From JAZKBN01 sp040388605 (lineage in GTDB: Bacteria; Bacteroidota; Bacteroidia; Cytophagales; Flexibacteraceae): a stretch of 31,121 bases of DNA. The translations under genes were made by a program, and so were the position numbers. How positions within the stretch are numbered: the stretch's first letter is position 1; each line of letters starts with the position of its first letter. The notes under the pieces are model-generated. The model saw only the letters and a list, made by a program, of their open reading frames with translations, ran no database searches and was not told where the DNA came from. Shown here in pieces: positions 24,494 to 31,121 of the stretch. The DNA is taken from contig JAZKBN010000078.1 of NCBI GenBank assembly GCA_040388605.1, forward strand, positions 1 to 31,121, given 5' to 3'.

Positions 24494-25132
24494 TTACATC
24501 ATCTTATGTTTCACGGCTTCAATATAGGCCATGCACTTTTCAACTGATTTTAAACCCGGTGATATTTCAAGCTTTGAACTTGCATCAAAGCCAATCAAAC
24601 CGGGTAGCCTGTCGGTTGGTATGTTTAATATACTTTCTGCATTTAAGCCGCCGCTTAAGAAATACGGCAGGGGCAGCTGCAAATCAATCAAGATTTCATG
24701 CGGAAAGGATATTCCGGTTCCGCCATGTTTTTGAGTTGGGGTATCTAAGAGCAGCATACTTACTGCCTTACTGTATAATCCGGCTTGTTGCTGTATGCCC
24801 TGCCTGCTTGTTGCGGGAATAGCTTTTATTATTTCCAGGCCTGAGCTTTGTAATTCAAGGCACATTGCCGGACTTTCAGAGCCATGTAGCTGAACAATAT
24901 CTAAGCCGAATTTCTTTGCGGTTTCTAATATTTCTGTAACGGTTTGATTTACAAAAACGCCTGCCGGAACAGTTAAGCGCTTAATTAAATTCAGGTTGTC
25001 AGTCTGCCAATTCTCGCCAACATATCTTGAAGAGCCCGGCCAGAACATTAATCCAATATAATCCGGCTTTAGAGCAGCAATTTCCTGTATGTTTTCTTTT
25101 TCACGCAGGCCGCAAATTTTAGCTTTGAGCAT
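24494..25132 (-). CDS. trpF: Phosphoribosylanthranilate isomerase
   Basis: About 212 residues, TIM barrel. Converts N-(5'-phosphoribosyl)anthranilate to the carboxyphenylaminodeoxyribulose phosphate. Visible: KAKICGLRE with catalytic Cys, GLMFWPGSSRYV, VQLHGSES, LSGGLNAES and GFDASSKLEISPGLKS (phosphate-binding; most relatives read GVDVSSGVE). The ATG at 25132 gives MLKAKICGL; an in-frame TTG four codons upstream is less likely. It follows trpC by 29 nt as a separate gene, not fused to it as in enteric bacteria. Confidence 0.95.
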   Translation of the reverse strand: MLKAKICGLREKENIQEIAALKPDYIGLMFWPGSSRYVGENWQTDNLNLIKRLTVPAGVFVNQTVTEILETAKKFGLDIVQLHGSESPAMCLELQSSGLEIIKAIPATSRQGIQQQAGLYSKAVSMLLLDTPTQKHGGTGISFPHEILIDLQLPLPYFLSGGLNAESILNIPTDRLPGLIGFDASSKLEISPGLKSVEKCMAYIEAVKHKMM

Positions 25133-25161
25133 ATAGCAAATCAAGGTTTAGTATAAAGCCT

Positions 25162-25953
25162 TTACAATCGGTTAAGTTCCTGAATAAAGGCAGCACATGC
25201 CTCGCCCGGATTTGTGTGCTGCATAAAATTCTCGCCGATAAGAAAACCTTTAAAGCCGTGCTTTTTAAGCATAATTACATCTTCAGGATTTTTAAGTCCT
25301 GATTCTGAAACCTTTACAAACCTTCCGGGAATATGGTCAGATAATGCGACGCTTGTATTTATATCGACAATAAAATTGTTAAGGTTGCGATTATTAATTC
25401 CTACAAGATCAATACAGGCAGATTCGAAGGCAGCAGGTTCGTCTGTTGAATGAATTTCCAATAAGACCTCCAGCCCCAAGCTATGTGCAAGTTCTGCAAG
25501 CTGAATTTGCTGCTCCAGGGTAAGTATTGCCGCAATAAGCAAAATGGCATCGGCTCCGATTGCTTTGGCTTCAATAACCTGGTATTCATCTATTGTAAAG
25601 TCTTTTCGAAGAACAGGAACCCTGTTATGCTCCCTTGCAATCAGGAGATCTGAATTGCTGCCGCCAAAGAAGCTTTCATCGGTGAGGACAGAAAGGGCTG
25701 CGGCCCCGGCTTTAACATACCAGGAAGTGATAAATTCAACATCGGCATTCGGGTGAATAATGCCTTTGCTAGGCGATTGCCTTTTAAACTCGGTAATTAG
25801 CCCGCTGCTGCCGATTGCAGAAACAGCATTGCTTAACGACAAAGTTTTACGGCCGAAATATTTCGATTTCTCAAGCCTGTTAACCGGAACGCTATGCCTG
25901 CGCTCCTGCACTTCGGCAAGCTTTTTCTTAACTATGGTTTCGAGAATACTCAT
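25162..25953 (-). CDS. trpC: Indole-3-glycerol phosphate synthase
   Basis: 263 residues, TIM barrel. Closes the indole ring with loss of CO2. Visible: LITEFKRQSPSKGII (catalytic Lys), AALSVLTDESFFGGS, PVLRKDFTIDEYQV (catalytic Lys), VGINNRNLNNF and VSESGLKNPEDV with the phosphate loop GFLIGENFM. The start codon overlaps the trpD stop by 4 nt (ATGA-type), showing translational coupling. Confidence 0.97.
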   Translation of the reverse strand: MSILETIVKKKLAEVQERRHSVPVNRLEKSKYFGRKTLSLSNAVSAIGSSGLITEFKRQSPSKGIIHPNADVEFITSWYVKAGAAALSVLTDESFFGGSNSDLLIAREHNRVPVLRKDFTIDEYQVIEAKAIGADAILLIAAILTLEQQIQLAELAHSLGLEVLLEIHSTDEPAAFESACIDLVGINNRNLNNFIVDINTSVALSDHIPGRFVKVSESGLKNPEDVIMLKKHGFKGFLIGENFMQHTNPGEACAAFIQELNRL

Positions 25954-26957
25954 GCTGCAGCGCTTATTGAAATTACCTTTTCGAGACTGATTAAAGCTTT
26001 TCCGCTGTCAATACTTTCCCTGGCCAAAGCCAGAGCATCCTGCAAAGACAGCGCATTATCTGCTGTTTGCAGCGCAAGCGCGGCATTAGCTAAAACTACA
26101 TTTGTTTGGGCTAAAGTACCTTTACCAGACAGGATATTAACTAAAATATCGGCCGATTCGGCAGCTGAACCACCTGAAGCCAGGTCTGTATCCTGTAATG
26201 TAACAGAATTAAAATCTGCCGGTATGGGCTGCCTCTCGCCGGAACTGCTTAGTATTCTCACAGGTGCAGTTAAGCTTACTTCATCGTAACCATCTAAACT
26301 ATGAACCACGCTGTATTGCAGGGGCCGGTTTTGGTTTTGGAAAATATAATTATAAAGCCTTGCAAGCTCCAGGCTGAAAACACCTGTCATTTGAAATGGC
26401 GGCCGAGCGGGATTTACCAGGGGGCCCAACATATTAAAGAAGGTTCTAACCCCTAAATCGCGCCTTACAGCTCCTACATTTTTCATTACCGGGTGAAATA
26501 AAGGCGCATGGAGGAAACAAATACCGGCCTGCTCTATTTGCTTCAATAAAGCTGATGAATCTGAGGTAAATTTATAACCAAGCGCTTCCATAACCGTGCT
26601 GCTTCCGCAGGAACTGCTTACACCGTAGTTACCATGCTTGGCTACCGGAACACCGGCACCGGCAACTACAAAGGCCGATGTGGTGCTTATATTAAATGTT
26701 TTTTTGCCGTCGCCGCCGGTACCGCACATATCTATGGCCGGAATACCGTCAAGGTTAAAAGGAATGCAAAGTTCCAGCATGGCCATCCGGAATCCGGCGA
26801 GCTCTTCGGCACTTAAGGGGCGCATCAGGTAAACCGTTATAAATGCGGCCATTTGAGCAGCATTGGCTTCGCCACGACCAATAATATATAATGCTTCAGA
26901 TGCTTCCCCGGAATCAAGGATTCTGCCGGAAAGCAAATGGTTTAAGATGTTTTTCAT
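25950..26957 (-). CDS. trpD: Anthranilate phosphoribosyltransferase
   Basis: 335 residues. Transfers phosphoribose from PRPP to anthranilate. The PRPP loop reads DMCGTGGDGKKTFNIST (about 77-91), followed by AKHGNYGVSSSCGSS (about 106-120), the usual KHGN motif, then LGVRTFFNMLGPLVNPA. It is not fused to TrpG, unlike in Escherichia coli. It lies 55 nt downstream of trpG and overlaps trpC by 4 nt. Confidence 0.96.
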   Translation of the reverse strand: MKNILNHLLSGRILDSGEASEALYIIGRGEANAAQMAAFITVYLMRPLSAEELAGFRMAMLELCIPFNLDGIPAIDMCGTGGDGKKTFNISTTSAFVVAGAGVPVAKHGNYGVSSSCGSSTVMEALGYKFTSDSSALLKQIEQAGICFLHAPLFHPVMKNVGAVRRDLGVRTFFNMLGPLVNPARPPFQMTGVFSLELARLYNYIFQNQNRPLQYSVVHSLDGYDEVSLTAPVRILSSSGERQPIPADFNSVTLQDTDLASGGSAAESADILVNILSGKGTLAQTNVVLANAALALQTADNALSLQDALALARESIDSGKALISLEKVISISAAA

Positions 26958-27012
26958 TTCAGGATGAAGTATAAGGATGTTTTCTTTTAATGAGATATAG
27001 GTCCGGGCCGGA

Positions 27013-27585
27013 TTAACTCTGAATCATGGCCAGCCAGTTATCAATCATTAATTTGCCTCCTTCTGTTAAAATAGATTCAGGGTGAAACTGCAGGCCATAA
27101 TGCGGGCGATTACTAACCCTTAAGGCCATCAGGTTGCCTTCTGCATCAAATGCAAGGCTTTCTAAGGGACTTTTAACACTTCCGGGTTCAACAGCCCAGC
27201 TATGGTACCTTCCCGCTTTAAAACCGCTATCAAGCCCTTTAAATATAGGGTCAGCATTGTTGATGTGAACCGGTATTGAAAGCCCGTGGTAAACTTTTGG
27301 AAGATTATACAAATCAGCCCCATATACTTCGGCAATTGCCTGGTGCCCGAGGCAGATACCCAGCAAAGGCTTTTCGGCCGGGAAAGCTGAAATCAGGGCT
27401 TTGGTTATGCCGGCAGTTTCGGGAATACCCGGCCCCGGTGAAATTAAAACTGCATCATATTCCAAAGCCTTTTCAAGGCTGATTTTATTGTTCCTTAAAA
27501 TATCGGGCTCTATTCCTGCTTCGCGAAGCATGAAAACGAGATTGTATGTAAATGAATCATAATTATCAAGAACGAGTAGTTTCAT
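27013..27585 (-). CDS. trpG: Anthranilate synthase glutamine amidotransferase subunit
   Basis: 190 residues, class I glutamine amidotransferase. Supplies ammonia from glutamine to TrpE. The triad is intact: Cys78 in LLGICLGHQAI, His168 and Glu170 in LQFHPESI. The oxyanion loop is SPGPGIP (about 49-55). The same fold serves PabA, and in some bacteria one protein serves both anthranilate and aminobenzoate synthesis; the location inside the trp operon favours TrpG. It starts 72 nt after trpE. Confidence 0.95.
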   Translation of the reverse strand: MKLLVLDNYDSFTYNLVFMLREAGIEPDILRNNKISLEKALEYDAVLISPGPGIPETAGITKALISAFPAEKPLLGICLGHQAIAEVYGADLYNLPKVYHGLSIPVHINNADPIFKGLDSGFKAGRYHSWAVEPGSVKSPLESLAFDAEGNLMALRVSNRPHYGLQFHPESILTEGGKLMIDNWLAMIQS

Positions 27586-27657
27586 TTGTTGAGGGTATTA
27601 AAAAGTGGCGGCATTATTTGAGTTTTCTTAAGCCTGTAGATTGAAAAGGTTTACTTA

Positions 27658-29067
27658 TCAGAGTGTTACAGCTAAATCAATGGCCTTTCGCAGGGCAGCC
27701 AGCTTATTATGTACTTCCTGCATTTCGCTTTCAATAACCGATGCTGCCACAATTCCGGCACCGGCCTGGTAATGCAGCTTATTATCTCTTGAAAGGAAAG
27801 AACGAATCAGGATGGCATGGTTAAATGTGCCGTCGGGACCTAAAAAGCCAATGCAACCGCCATAGAACCCCCTTCTGTGATGTTCAAGCCTGTTTATAAT
27901 CTGCATTGCCATATATTTAGGGGCACCGCTTAAAGTACCTGCCGGGAAGGTTTCTGCGGCAACTTTAAGCGCATCGGAACCGGGCTCAAGAACGCCTGTA
28001 ACTTTACTTACAAGATGAATTACATGGCTGTAAAACTGAATCTCTGCAAATTTTTCAACCTTAACCTGCCTGCAATTCCTGCTTAAATCGTTCCTGGCCA
28101 AATCTACAAGCATTACGTGCTCGGCATTTTCTTTGGGGTCTTCGGCTAATTCACGTGCCAGCCGGGCATCATGCTCATCGTCACCGGTTCGGCGGAAAGT
28201 GCCGGCTATGGGATGAATGGCAGCCCGACCTTTTTTTACAACCAATTGTGCTTCAGGTGAGGACCCGAATATGCGGTAGTGCCCATAGTCAAAATAAAAC
28301 AACCAGGCCGATGGGTTTATAGATCTTAATGCCCTGTAGACATTAAAATCATCGCCTTTGAACTCTCTGGTGAAACGCCTTGAAAGTACTACCTGGAAAA
28401 CATTCCCTTTTTTGCACTCATTTATACCTTGCCCAAGTATTTCAGCAAAATCATTGTCTGATGTAATACTTGATTCCGGGCCTTCTGATATGAACTTAAA
28501 TGAAGGGTGAGGCCGGCTTAAAACCAACATTTTTAAGCTTTCAAGCAATTCCGGATCGGCATATTCACCTTCAGAAAAATTGACCTGCAAGGTCATTGAA
28601 TTGCTGAAATGATCTATCATTATCACATACCTGAAAACGCTGTAACACATTACGGGCAAGTCCGGGTGCAGGTGAGGGCCTGTGAAACTGATGTCCTCGG
28701 CAGACTCAGCCGCGTCGAAGGTCATATAACCGAAAGACCCGTTTGGAATACTGCTTCCTGTACCTGTAAAACTGAAAGATTCGTTCCATTTCCTTAATTG
28801 AGGAAACAAATCAGCTTTGTCAATTTTTTCCTTATAATTCGTCTCGCTTCGGTTTGAACATTCAAGAACGCCGGATGGCAAATAGCTGAAGCTGAACAGC
28901 GATTCACAGCAAATGAAAGAAATACTGTTTTCATGGCCGTGGTAATCTGAACTTTCCAAAAGCAGGCATGGGCTATACCTGTCTCTGAGTTTAAGCAATA
29001 ACGAAACAGGTGTTATTGTATCGGCCAGGAGCTTTTGAGAAATGTAAGTTATTTTATTAAACGGCAT
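27658..29067 (-). CDS. trpE: Anthranilate synthase component I
   Basis: 469 residues. Converts chorismate to anthranilate with ammonia from TrpG, the committed step to tryptophan. The chorismate-binding domain is complete: IHPIAGTFRRTGDDEHD, ELAEDPKENAEHVMLVDLARND, FPAGTLSGAPKYMAM, RGFYGGCIGFLGPDG and YQAGAGIVAASVIESEM. Near the N-terminus CLLLESSDY (about 35-41) matches the LLES element that binds tryptophan in feedback-inhibited enzymes, so allosteric control is likely. It is the first structural gene of the operon, 66 nt after a terminator-like hairpin and 140 nt after a Trp-rich leader peptide gene. Confidence 0.97.
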   Translation of the reverse strand: MPFNKITYISQKLLADTITPVSLLLKLRDRYSPCLLLESSDYHGHENSISFICCESLFSFSYLPSGVLECSNRSETNYKEKIDKADLFPQLRKWNESFSFTGTGSSIPNGSFGYMTFDAAESAEDISFTGPHLHPDLPVMCYSVFRYVIMIDHFSNSMTLQVNFSEGEYADPELLESLKMLVLSRPHPSFKFISEGPESSITSDNDFAEILGQGINECKKGNVFQVVLSRRFTREFKGDDFNVYRALRSINPSAWLFYFDYGHYRIFGSSPEAQLVVKKGRAAIHPIAGTFRRTGDDEHDARLARELAEDPKENAEHVMLVDLARNDLSRNCRQVKVEKFAEIQFYSHVIHLVSKVTGVLEPGSDALKVAAETFPAGTLSGAPKYMAMQIINRLEHHRRGFYGGCIGFLGPDGTFNHAILIRSFLSRDNKLHYQAGAGIVAASVIESEMQEVHNKLAALRKAIDLAVTL

Positions 29068-29133
29068 AAGGGGTTCGAAACAGGTAAGGGATAAATTGTA
29101 CTGAACGCTTAAATCAGCAAGGCCATAAAAGCA

Positions 29134-29165
29134 AAAAGGCCTGCCGGATTACAGCAGACCTTTTG
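29134..29165 (-). terminator. trp attenuator hairpin
   Basis: On the minus strand CTGCTG (29158-29153) pairs with CGGCAG (29147-29142, one G-U) across a 5-nt loop. Beyond a small internal loop, AAAAG (29164-29160) pairs with CTTTT (29139-29135). A T-rich run (TTTTTGCTTTT) follows. It lies 43 nt after the leader-peptide stop and 66 nt before trpE, where an attenuator terminator should be. The segment AGCAG at 29229-29225, just past the last Trp codon of the leader, is complementary to CTGCT of the left arm (5 bp), a possible antiterminator contact. Confidence 0.7.
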
Positions 29166-29207
29166 TATATATTGAATAAGGAATATCTTCTTAGGACAGA
29201 TCTTATA

Positions 29208-29291
29208 TCAGTAAGGAACATGCGCTGCTTTCCAATGGACGTTTTCTGACCACTGCCACCAAAAAGCATTTAATGTTACGTACTTGTTCAT
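29208..29291 (-). CDS. trpL: trp operon leader peptide with four Trp codons
   Basis: A 27-codon gene, ATG at 29291 and TGA ending at 29208, read directly from the minus strand. The peptide begins MNKYVTLNAF, continues WWQW, and ends SENVHWKAAHVPY: Trp at positions 11, 12, 14 and 20, 4 of 27 residues against about 1 in 80 in ordinary proteins. It sits between its own promoter and the attenuator hairpin ahead of trpE. Known trp attenuators work by ribosomes stalling at tandem Trp codons when charged tRNA-Trp is scarce, which prevents the terminator from forming; this layout fits that mechanism. It is too short for routine gene callers. Translation is inferred. Confidence 0.85.
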   Translation of the reverse strand: MNKYVTLNAFWWQWSENVHWKAAHVPY

Positions 29292-29299
29292 ATCTGAGA

Positions 29300-29330
29300 T
29301 AAAGGTAGCAAATGCCAAAATGCAATGCAA
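29300..29330 (-). promoter_or_regulatory. trp operon promoter
   Basis: On the minus strand TTG (29330-29328), 20 nt, then TACCTTTA (29307-29300), 7 of 8 to TAnnTTTG. The leader-peptide ATG begins only 8 nt after the -7 box, so the transcript should have almost no 5' untranslated region. It lies within the 78 nt between the gap stop and the leader start. Confidence 0.65.
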
Positions 29331-29369
29331 GAGGCTGCTAAATAATCCTATTAATTTCCATTGAAGGAA

Positions 29370-30365
29370 TTATTTGCCAAGGCGGGCAATTAAATCGGCG
29401 GCACGGGTGCTGTAACCGATTTCGTTATCGTACCAACCTACAACTTTAGCCAAAGTTCCGTTTACTGAAGTAAGCTCAGAATCGAAAATACAGCTGTGTG
29501 TGTTGCCAACAATATCGATAGAAACGATAGGATCTGTAGCATATTCAAGAATGCCTTTCATCGGACCGTCGGCGGCCGCTTTCATGGCATCGTTAATTTG
29601 CTGAGCAGTAACTTCCTGTTTCAGAACAACAGTGAAATCAGTTAATGAACCATCGGGCACGGGAACGCGCATTGCGTTTCCGTCGAGTTTGCCTTTAAGG
29701 TGCGGCAATACCAGTCCTACAGCTTTGGCAGCGCCGGTGCTGGTAGGTATAATAGAGTAAGCTGCGGCGCGGGCCCTGCGTAAGTCAGAGTGAGGCGCGT
29801 CCTGCAGGTTTTGGTCAGAGGTGTATGCGTGAATTGTGGTGATATAGCCTTTTTCGATACCGAAAGCATCGTCAAGTACTTTTGCCATCGGGGCCAGGCA
29901 GTTAGTGGTACAGCTTGCGTTAGAAACAATTGTTTCAGAACCGGTAAGCGTGTCTTCGTTAACACCAAGCACAACAGTTGGCACATTTCCTTTCGCAGGA
30001 GCCGATATAACTACTTTGCGAGCCCCGGCGGTAAGGTGCTGCCCTGCCCCGGCTTCGTCAACAAAGCGACCGGTAGATTCCAGAACAACATCAACCCCAA
30101 GCGCTTTCCAGGGAAGAAGCTTAGGATCTTTTTCGGCAAGAACTTTAATGGTTTTGCCGTCTACTACCAAATTGCCATCAGTTACTTCCACAGTGCCGGA
30201 AAATTTTCCGTGAACCGAGTCATATTTGAGCAAATGCGCCAGTGTGGCGGGTACAGTCAGGTCGTTTACGGCAACAACTTCGACGTCGGAATTTTTTAAT
30301 AAGGCCCTAAAAGTAAGCCTCCCGATACGTCCAAAGCCGTTAATGGCAACTTTGATTTTTGACAT
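29370..30365 (-). CDS. gap: Glyceraldehyde-3-phosphate dehydrogenase, type I
   Basis: 331 residues, cytoplasmic homotetramer. Oxidises glyceraldehyde-3-phosphate with phosphate and NAD+ to 1,3-bisphosphoglycerate in glycolysis and runs in reverse in gluconeogenesis. Visible: INGFGRIGR (dinucleotide loop), VVAVNDLT with Asp35 favouring NAD over NADP, SNASCTTNCLAPM with catalytic Cys152, TTIHAYTSDQ with His179, and WYDNEIGYS near the C-terminus. It is upstream of the trp leader on the same strand with no clear terminator between, so some read-through into the trp leader is possible. Codon choice appears biased as in highly expressed genes. Confidence 0.97.
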   Translation of the reverse strand: MSKIKVAINGFGRIGRLTFRALLKNSDVEVVAVNDLTVPATLAHLLKYDSVHGKFSGTVEVTDGNLVVDGKTIKVLAEKDPKLLPWKALGVDVVLESTGRFVDEAGAGQHLTAGARKVVISAPAKGNVPTVVLGVNEDTLTGSETIVSNASCTTNCLAPMAKVLDDAFGIEKGYITTIHAYTSDQNLQDAPHSDLRRARAAAYSIIPTSTGAAKAVGLVLPHLKGKLDGNAMRVPVPDGSLTDFTVVLKQEVTAQQINDAMKAAADGPMKGILEYATDPIVSIDIVGNTHSCIFDSELTSVNGTLAKVVGWYDNEIGYSTRAADLIARLGK

Positions 30366-30506
30366 AGTATTGTTTATTAATGAGTTACGCTCGTACAGAG
30401 CCTTATCAGGTGGTAAAATAAGAAATAGTAAACGGCAAAAACAACTGCCGGTTAAATTACGCTGATATTTGCCTTCAGAAAAAATAACAAAAAAAAGCTG
30501 AATAAG

Positions 30507-30537
30507 TTTTGGAAAAAGGAAAGAATACCTACCTTTG
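30507..30537 (+). promoter_or_regulatory. Promoter of tRNA-Glu
   Basis: TTTTG (30507-30511), 18-nt spacer, TACCTTTG (30530-30537): both elements match the Bacteroidota primary sigma-factor consensus. Start of transcription is expected near 30543, about 60 nt before the mature tRNA. The remaining spacer back to gap (30366-30506) shows only a small CGGCA/TGCCG hairpin. Confidence 0.75.
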
Positions 30538-30603
30538 CACTCCCGAAACGAAACAAAGATTCGGGAAACAAAGCAAAATTTATAAAAGCTTTGTAAAGTA
30601 GCC

Positions 30604-30678
30604 GGCCCGTTCGTCTAGGGGTCAGGACACGTCCCTTTCACGGATGAAACACGGGTTCGATTCCCGTACGGGCTACCA
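30604..30678 (+). tRNA. tRNA-Glu(UUC)
   Basis: A full cloverleaf folds: acceptor GGCCCGT (30604-30610) with ACGGGCT (30668-30674, one G-U), D arm GTCT/GGAC, anticodon stem CGTCC/GGATG with loop CTTTCAC and anticodon TTC at 30637-30639, T arm with the GGTTCGATTCC core, discriminator A and an encoded CCA (30676-30678). The anticodon reads GAA and GAG. It appears as a single tRNA gene with its own promoter and terminator. Confidence 0.96.
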
Positions 30679-30720
30679 AAGCGGATTGCACTGATTTATC
30701 AGTTTGCAATCCGCTTTTTT
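30679..30720 (+). terminator. Rho-independent terminator of tRNA-Glu
   Basis: GCGGATTGCA (30681-30690) pairs perfectly with TGCAATCCGC (30705-30714); an inner CTGAT/ATCAG stem lengthens it past a 2-nt bulge. TTTTTTGTTTTT follows. Confidence 0.92.
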
Positions 30721-30765
30721 GTTTTTGCAGGGAGGCTGATAGTGGATCAATGGACCAGTCCGGAA

Positions 30766-30797
30766 TTTTGGGGGGCGGTATAAATTTTCTAAGTTTG
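30766..30797 (+). promoter_or_regulatory. Promoter of the IS transposase gene
   Basis: TTTTG (30766-30770), 19 nt, TAAGTTTG (30790-30797), exact match to the -33/-7 consensus, 56 nt before the transposase ATG. Confidence 0.6.
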
Positions 30798-30853
30798 GCT
30801 GAAATATTTAGAGCCACTTTATTTTGACAACTGACAATACAAGCCTTTTGGCT

Positions 30854-31121
30854 ATGTTTCTGCCTGAGGGCTTATTAGATTTCTTTGATGTGGTAAAGGC
30901 AGAGAAGAGTAATGAAGATATAGACCTTTATCTTGAAGAGAAGAACTTGGCTCCTTCGGGTTATGAAGACGTAAAACTTGAATCCAAAGGCTTTTTGCCC
31001 GAGATTTCTGTACAGGATTTTCCCATTCGTCATTACCGGGTGATGCTTTATATAAAGCGTCGTCGTTGGCAGGTTGTTGATACAGGTCAGATTATAAAAA
31101 GAGACTGGGAAATTGTTCAGC
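30854..31121 (+). CDS. ISAon1-type transposase, N-terminal region (cut by window end)
   Basis: 89 codons are visible and the frame is still open at the last base. The sequence MFLPEGLLDFFDVVKAEKS ... YLEEKNLAPSGYEDVKLESKGFLPEISVQDFPIRHYRV ... KRRRWQVVDTGQIIKRDW matches what I recall as the N-terminal, zinc-ribbon-like protein of ISAon1-family insertion sequences in Bacteroidota; a DDE transposase frame would be expected just beyond the window. The left end of the element is probably between the tRNA terminator (30720) and 30766, but I could not fix the terminal repeat. No other mobile gene is seen here. Confidence 0.72.
   Translation, partial: MFLPEGLLDFFDVVKAEKSNEDIDLYLEEKNLAPSGYEDVKLESKGFLPEISVQDFPIRHYRVMLYIKRRRWQVVDTGQIIKRDWEIVQ

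Larger units (their letters stand above)
30721..31121 (+). mobile_element. Left end of an insertion sequence, partial
   Basis: The segment after the tRNA terminator carries a promoter and the first transposase reading frame and runs off the window. The left boundary is approximate; a GGAC-CA-GTCC inverted motif near 30752-30761 and the G-run near 30770 are candidate end sequences but unproven. Confidence 0.5.

Noticed and set aside
1..31121. CRISPR arrays, defence islands, prophage genes, rRNA operons, riboswitches
   Set aside because: No regularly spaced direct repeats, phage structural genes, nuclease/effector sets, rRNA segments or recognisable riboswitch cores were seen; the only structured leader supported is the trp attenuator.

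Overview
The window is about 31 kb of chromosomal DNA from a member of the Bacteroidota, probably a Chitinophagales/Sphingobacteriales-type organism; I cannot name a genus. Four things support this: promoters of the Bacteroidota type (TTG or TTTG, 18-23 nt, then TAnnTTTG), Shine-Dalgarno-poor starts, a trp operon in the order E-G-D-C-F-B-A, and lineage-typical families (DUF2911, PIG-L deacetylase beside a sodium:solute symporter, GH57 beside a GT4 glycosyltransferase, an ISAon1-type transposase). Most of the window is ordinary core-genome sequence.

Left part (1-7000, minus strand): an orphan DNA cytosine-5 methyltransferase, a sodium:solute symporter and a large exported PIG-L deacetylase lie head to tail. 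A DUF2911 lipid/periplasm-type protein with its own terminator lies upstream of them. Middle-left (7000-17500, plus strand): type III pantothenate kinase (coaX) overlaps an outer-membrane beta-barrel gene. Then come a cytoplasmic GH13 glucan hydrolase, a solitary NuoL-type proton-pumping subunit, a DegT-family sugar aminotransferase, and a GT4 glycosyltransferase followed by a GH57 amylase. The three carbohydrate enzymes suggest intracellular alpha-glucan (glycogen-like) turnover. Two strong hairpins separate GH57 from a convergent cyanophycinase (minus). Divergent from the cyanophycinase is a 1217-residue exported protein with LamG-like, Ig-like, helical and proline-rich parts and a C-terminal membrane anchor.

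Right part (22500-30400, minus strand): a complete tryptophan operon trpEGDCFBA converts chorismate to tryptophan. Between glyceraldehyde-3-phosphate dehydrogenase (gap) and trpE there is an unlisted short gene: a 27-codon leader peptide with four Trp codons (FWWQW plus one more), its promoter almost touching the start codon, and a terminator-like hairpin before trpE. This is a ribosome-mediated attenuator and the best regulatory find here. The right edge holds a tRNA-Glu(UUC) with a textbook promoter, a two-hairpin leader and a strong terminator, followed by the beginning of an insertion sequence cut by the window end.

I did not find a defence island, CRISPR array, prophage or clearly novel multi-gene system. 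The items most worth following are the trp leader, the 1217-residue membrane-anchored protein, the orphan NuoL, and the histone-like tail on the GH57 enzyme.
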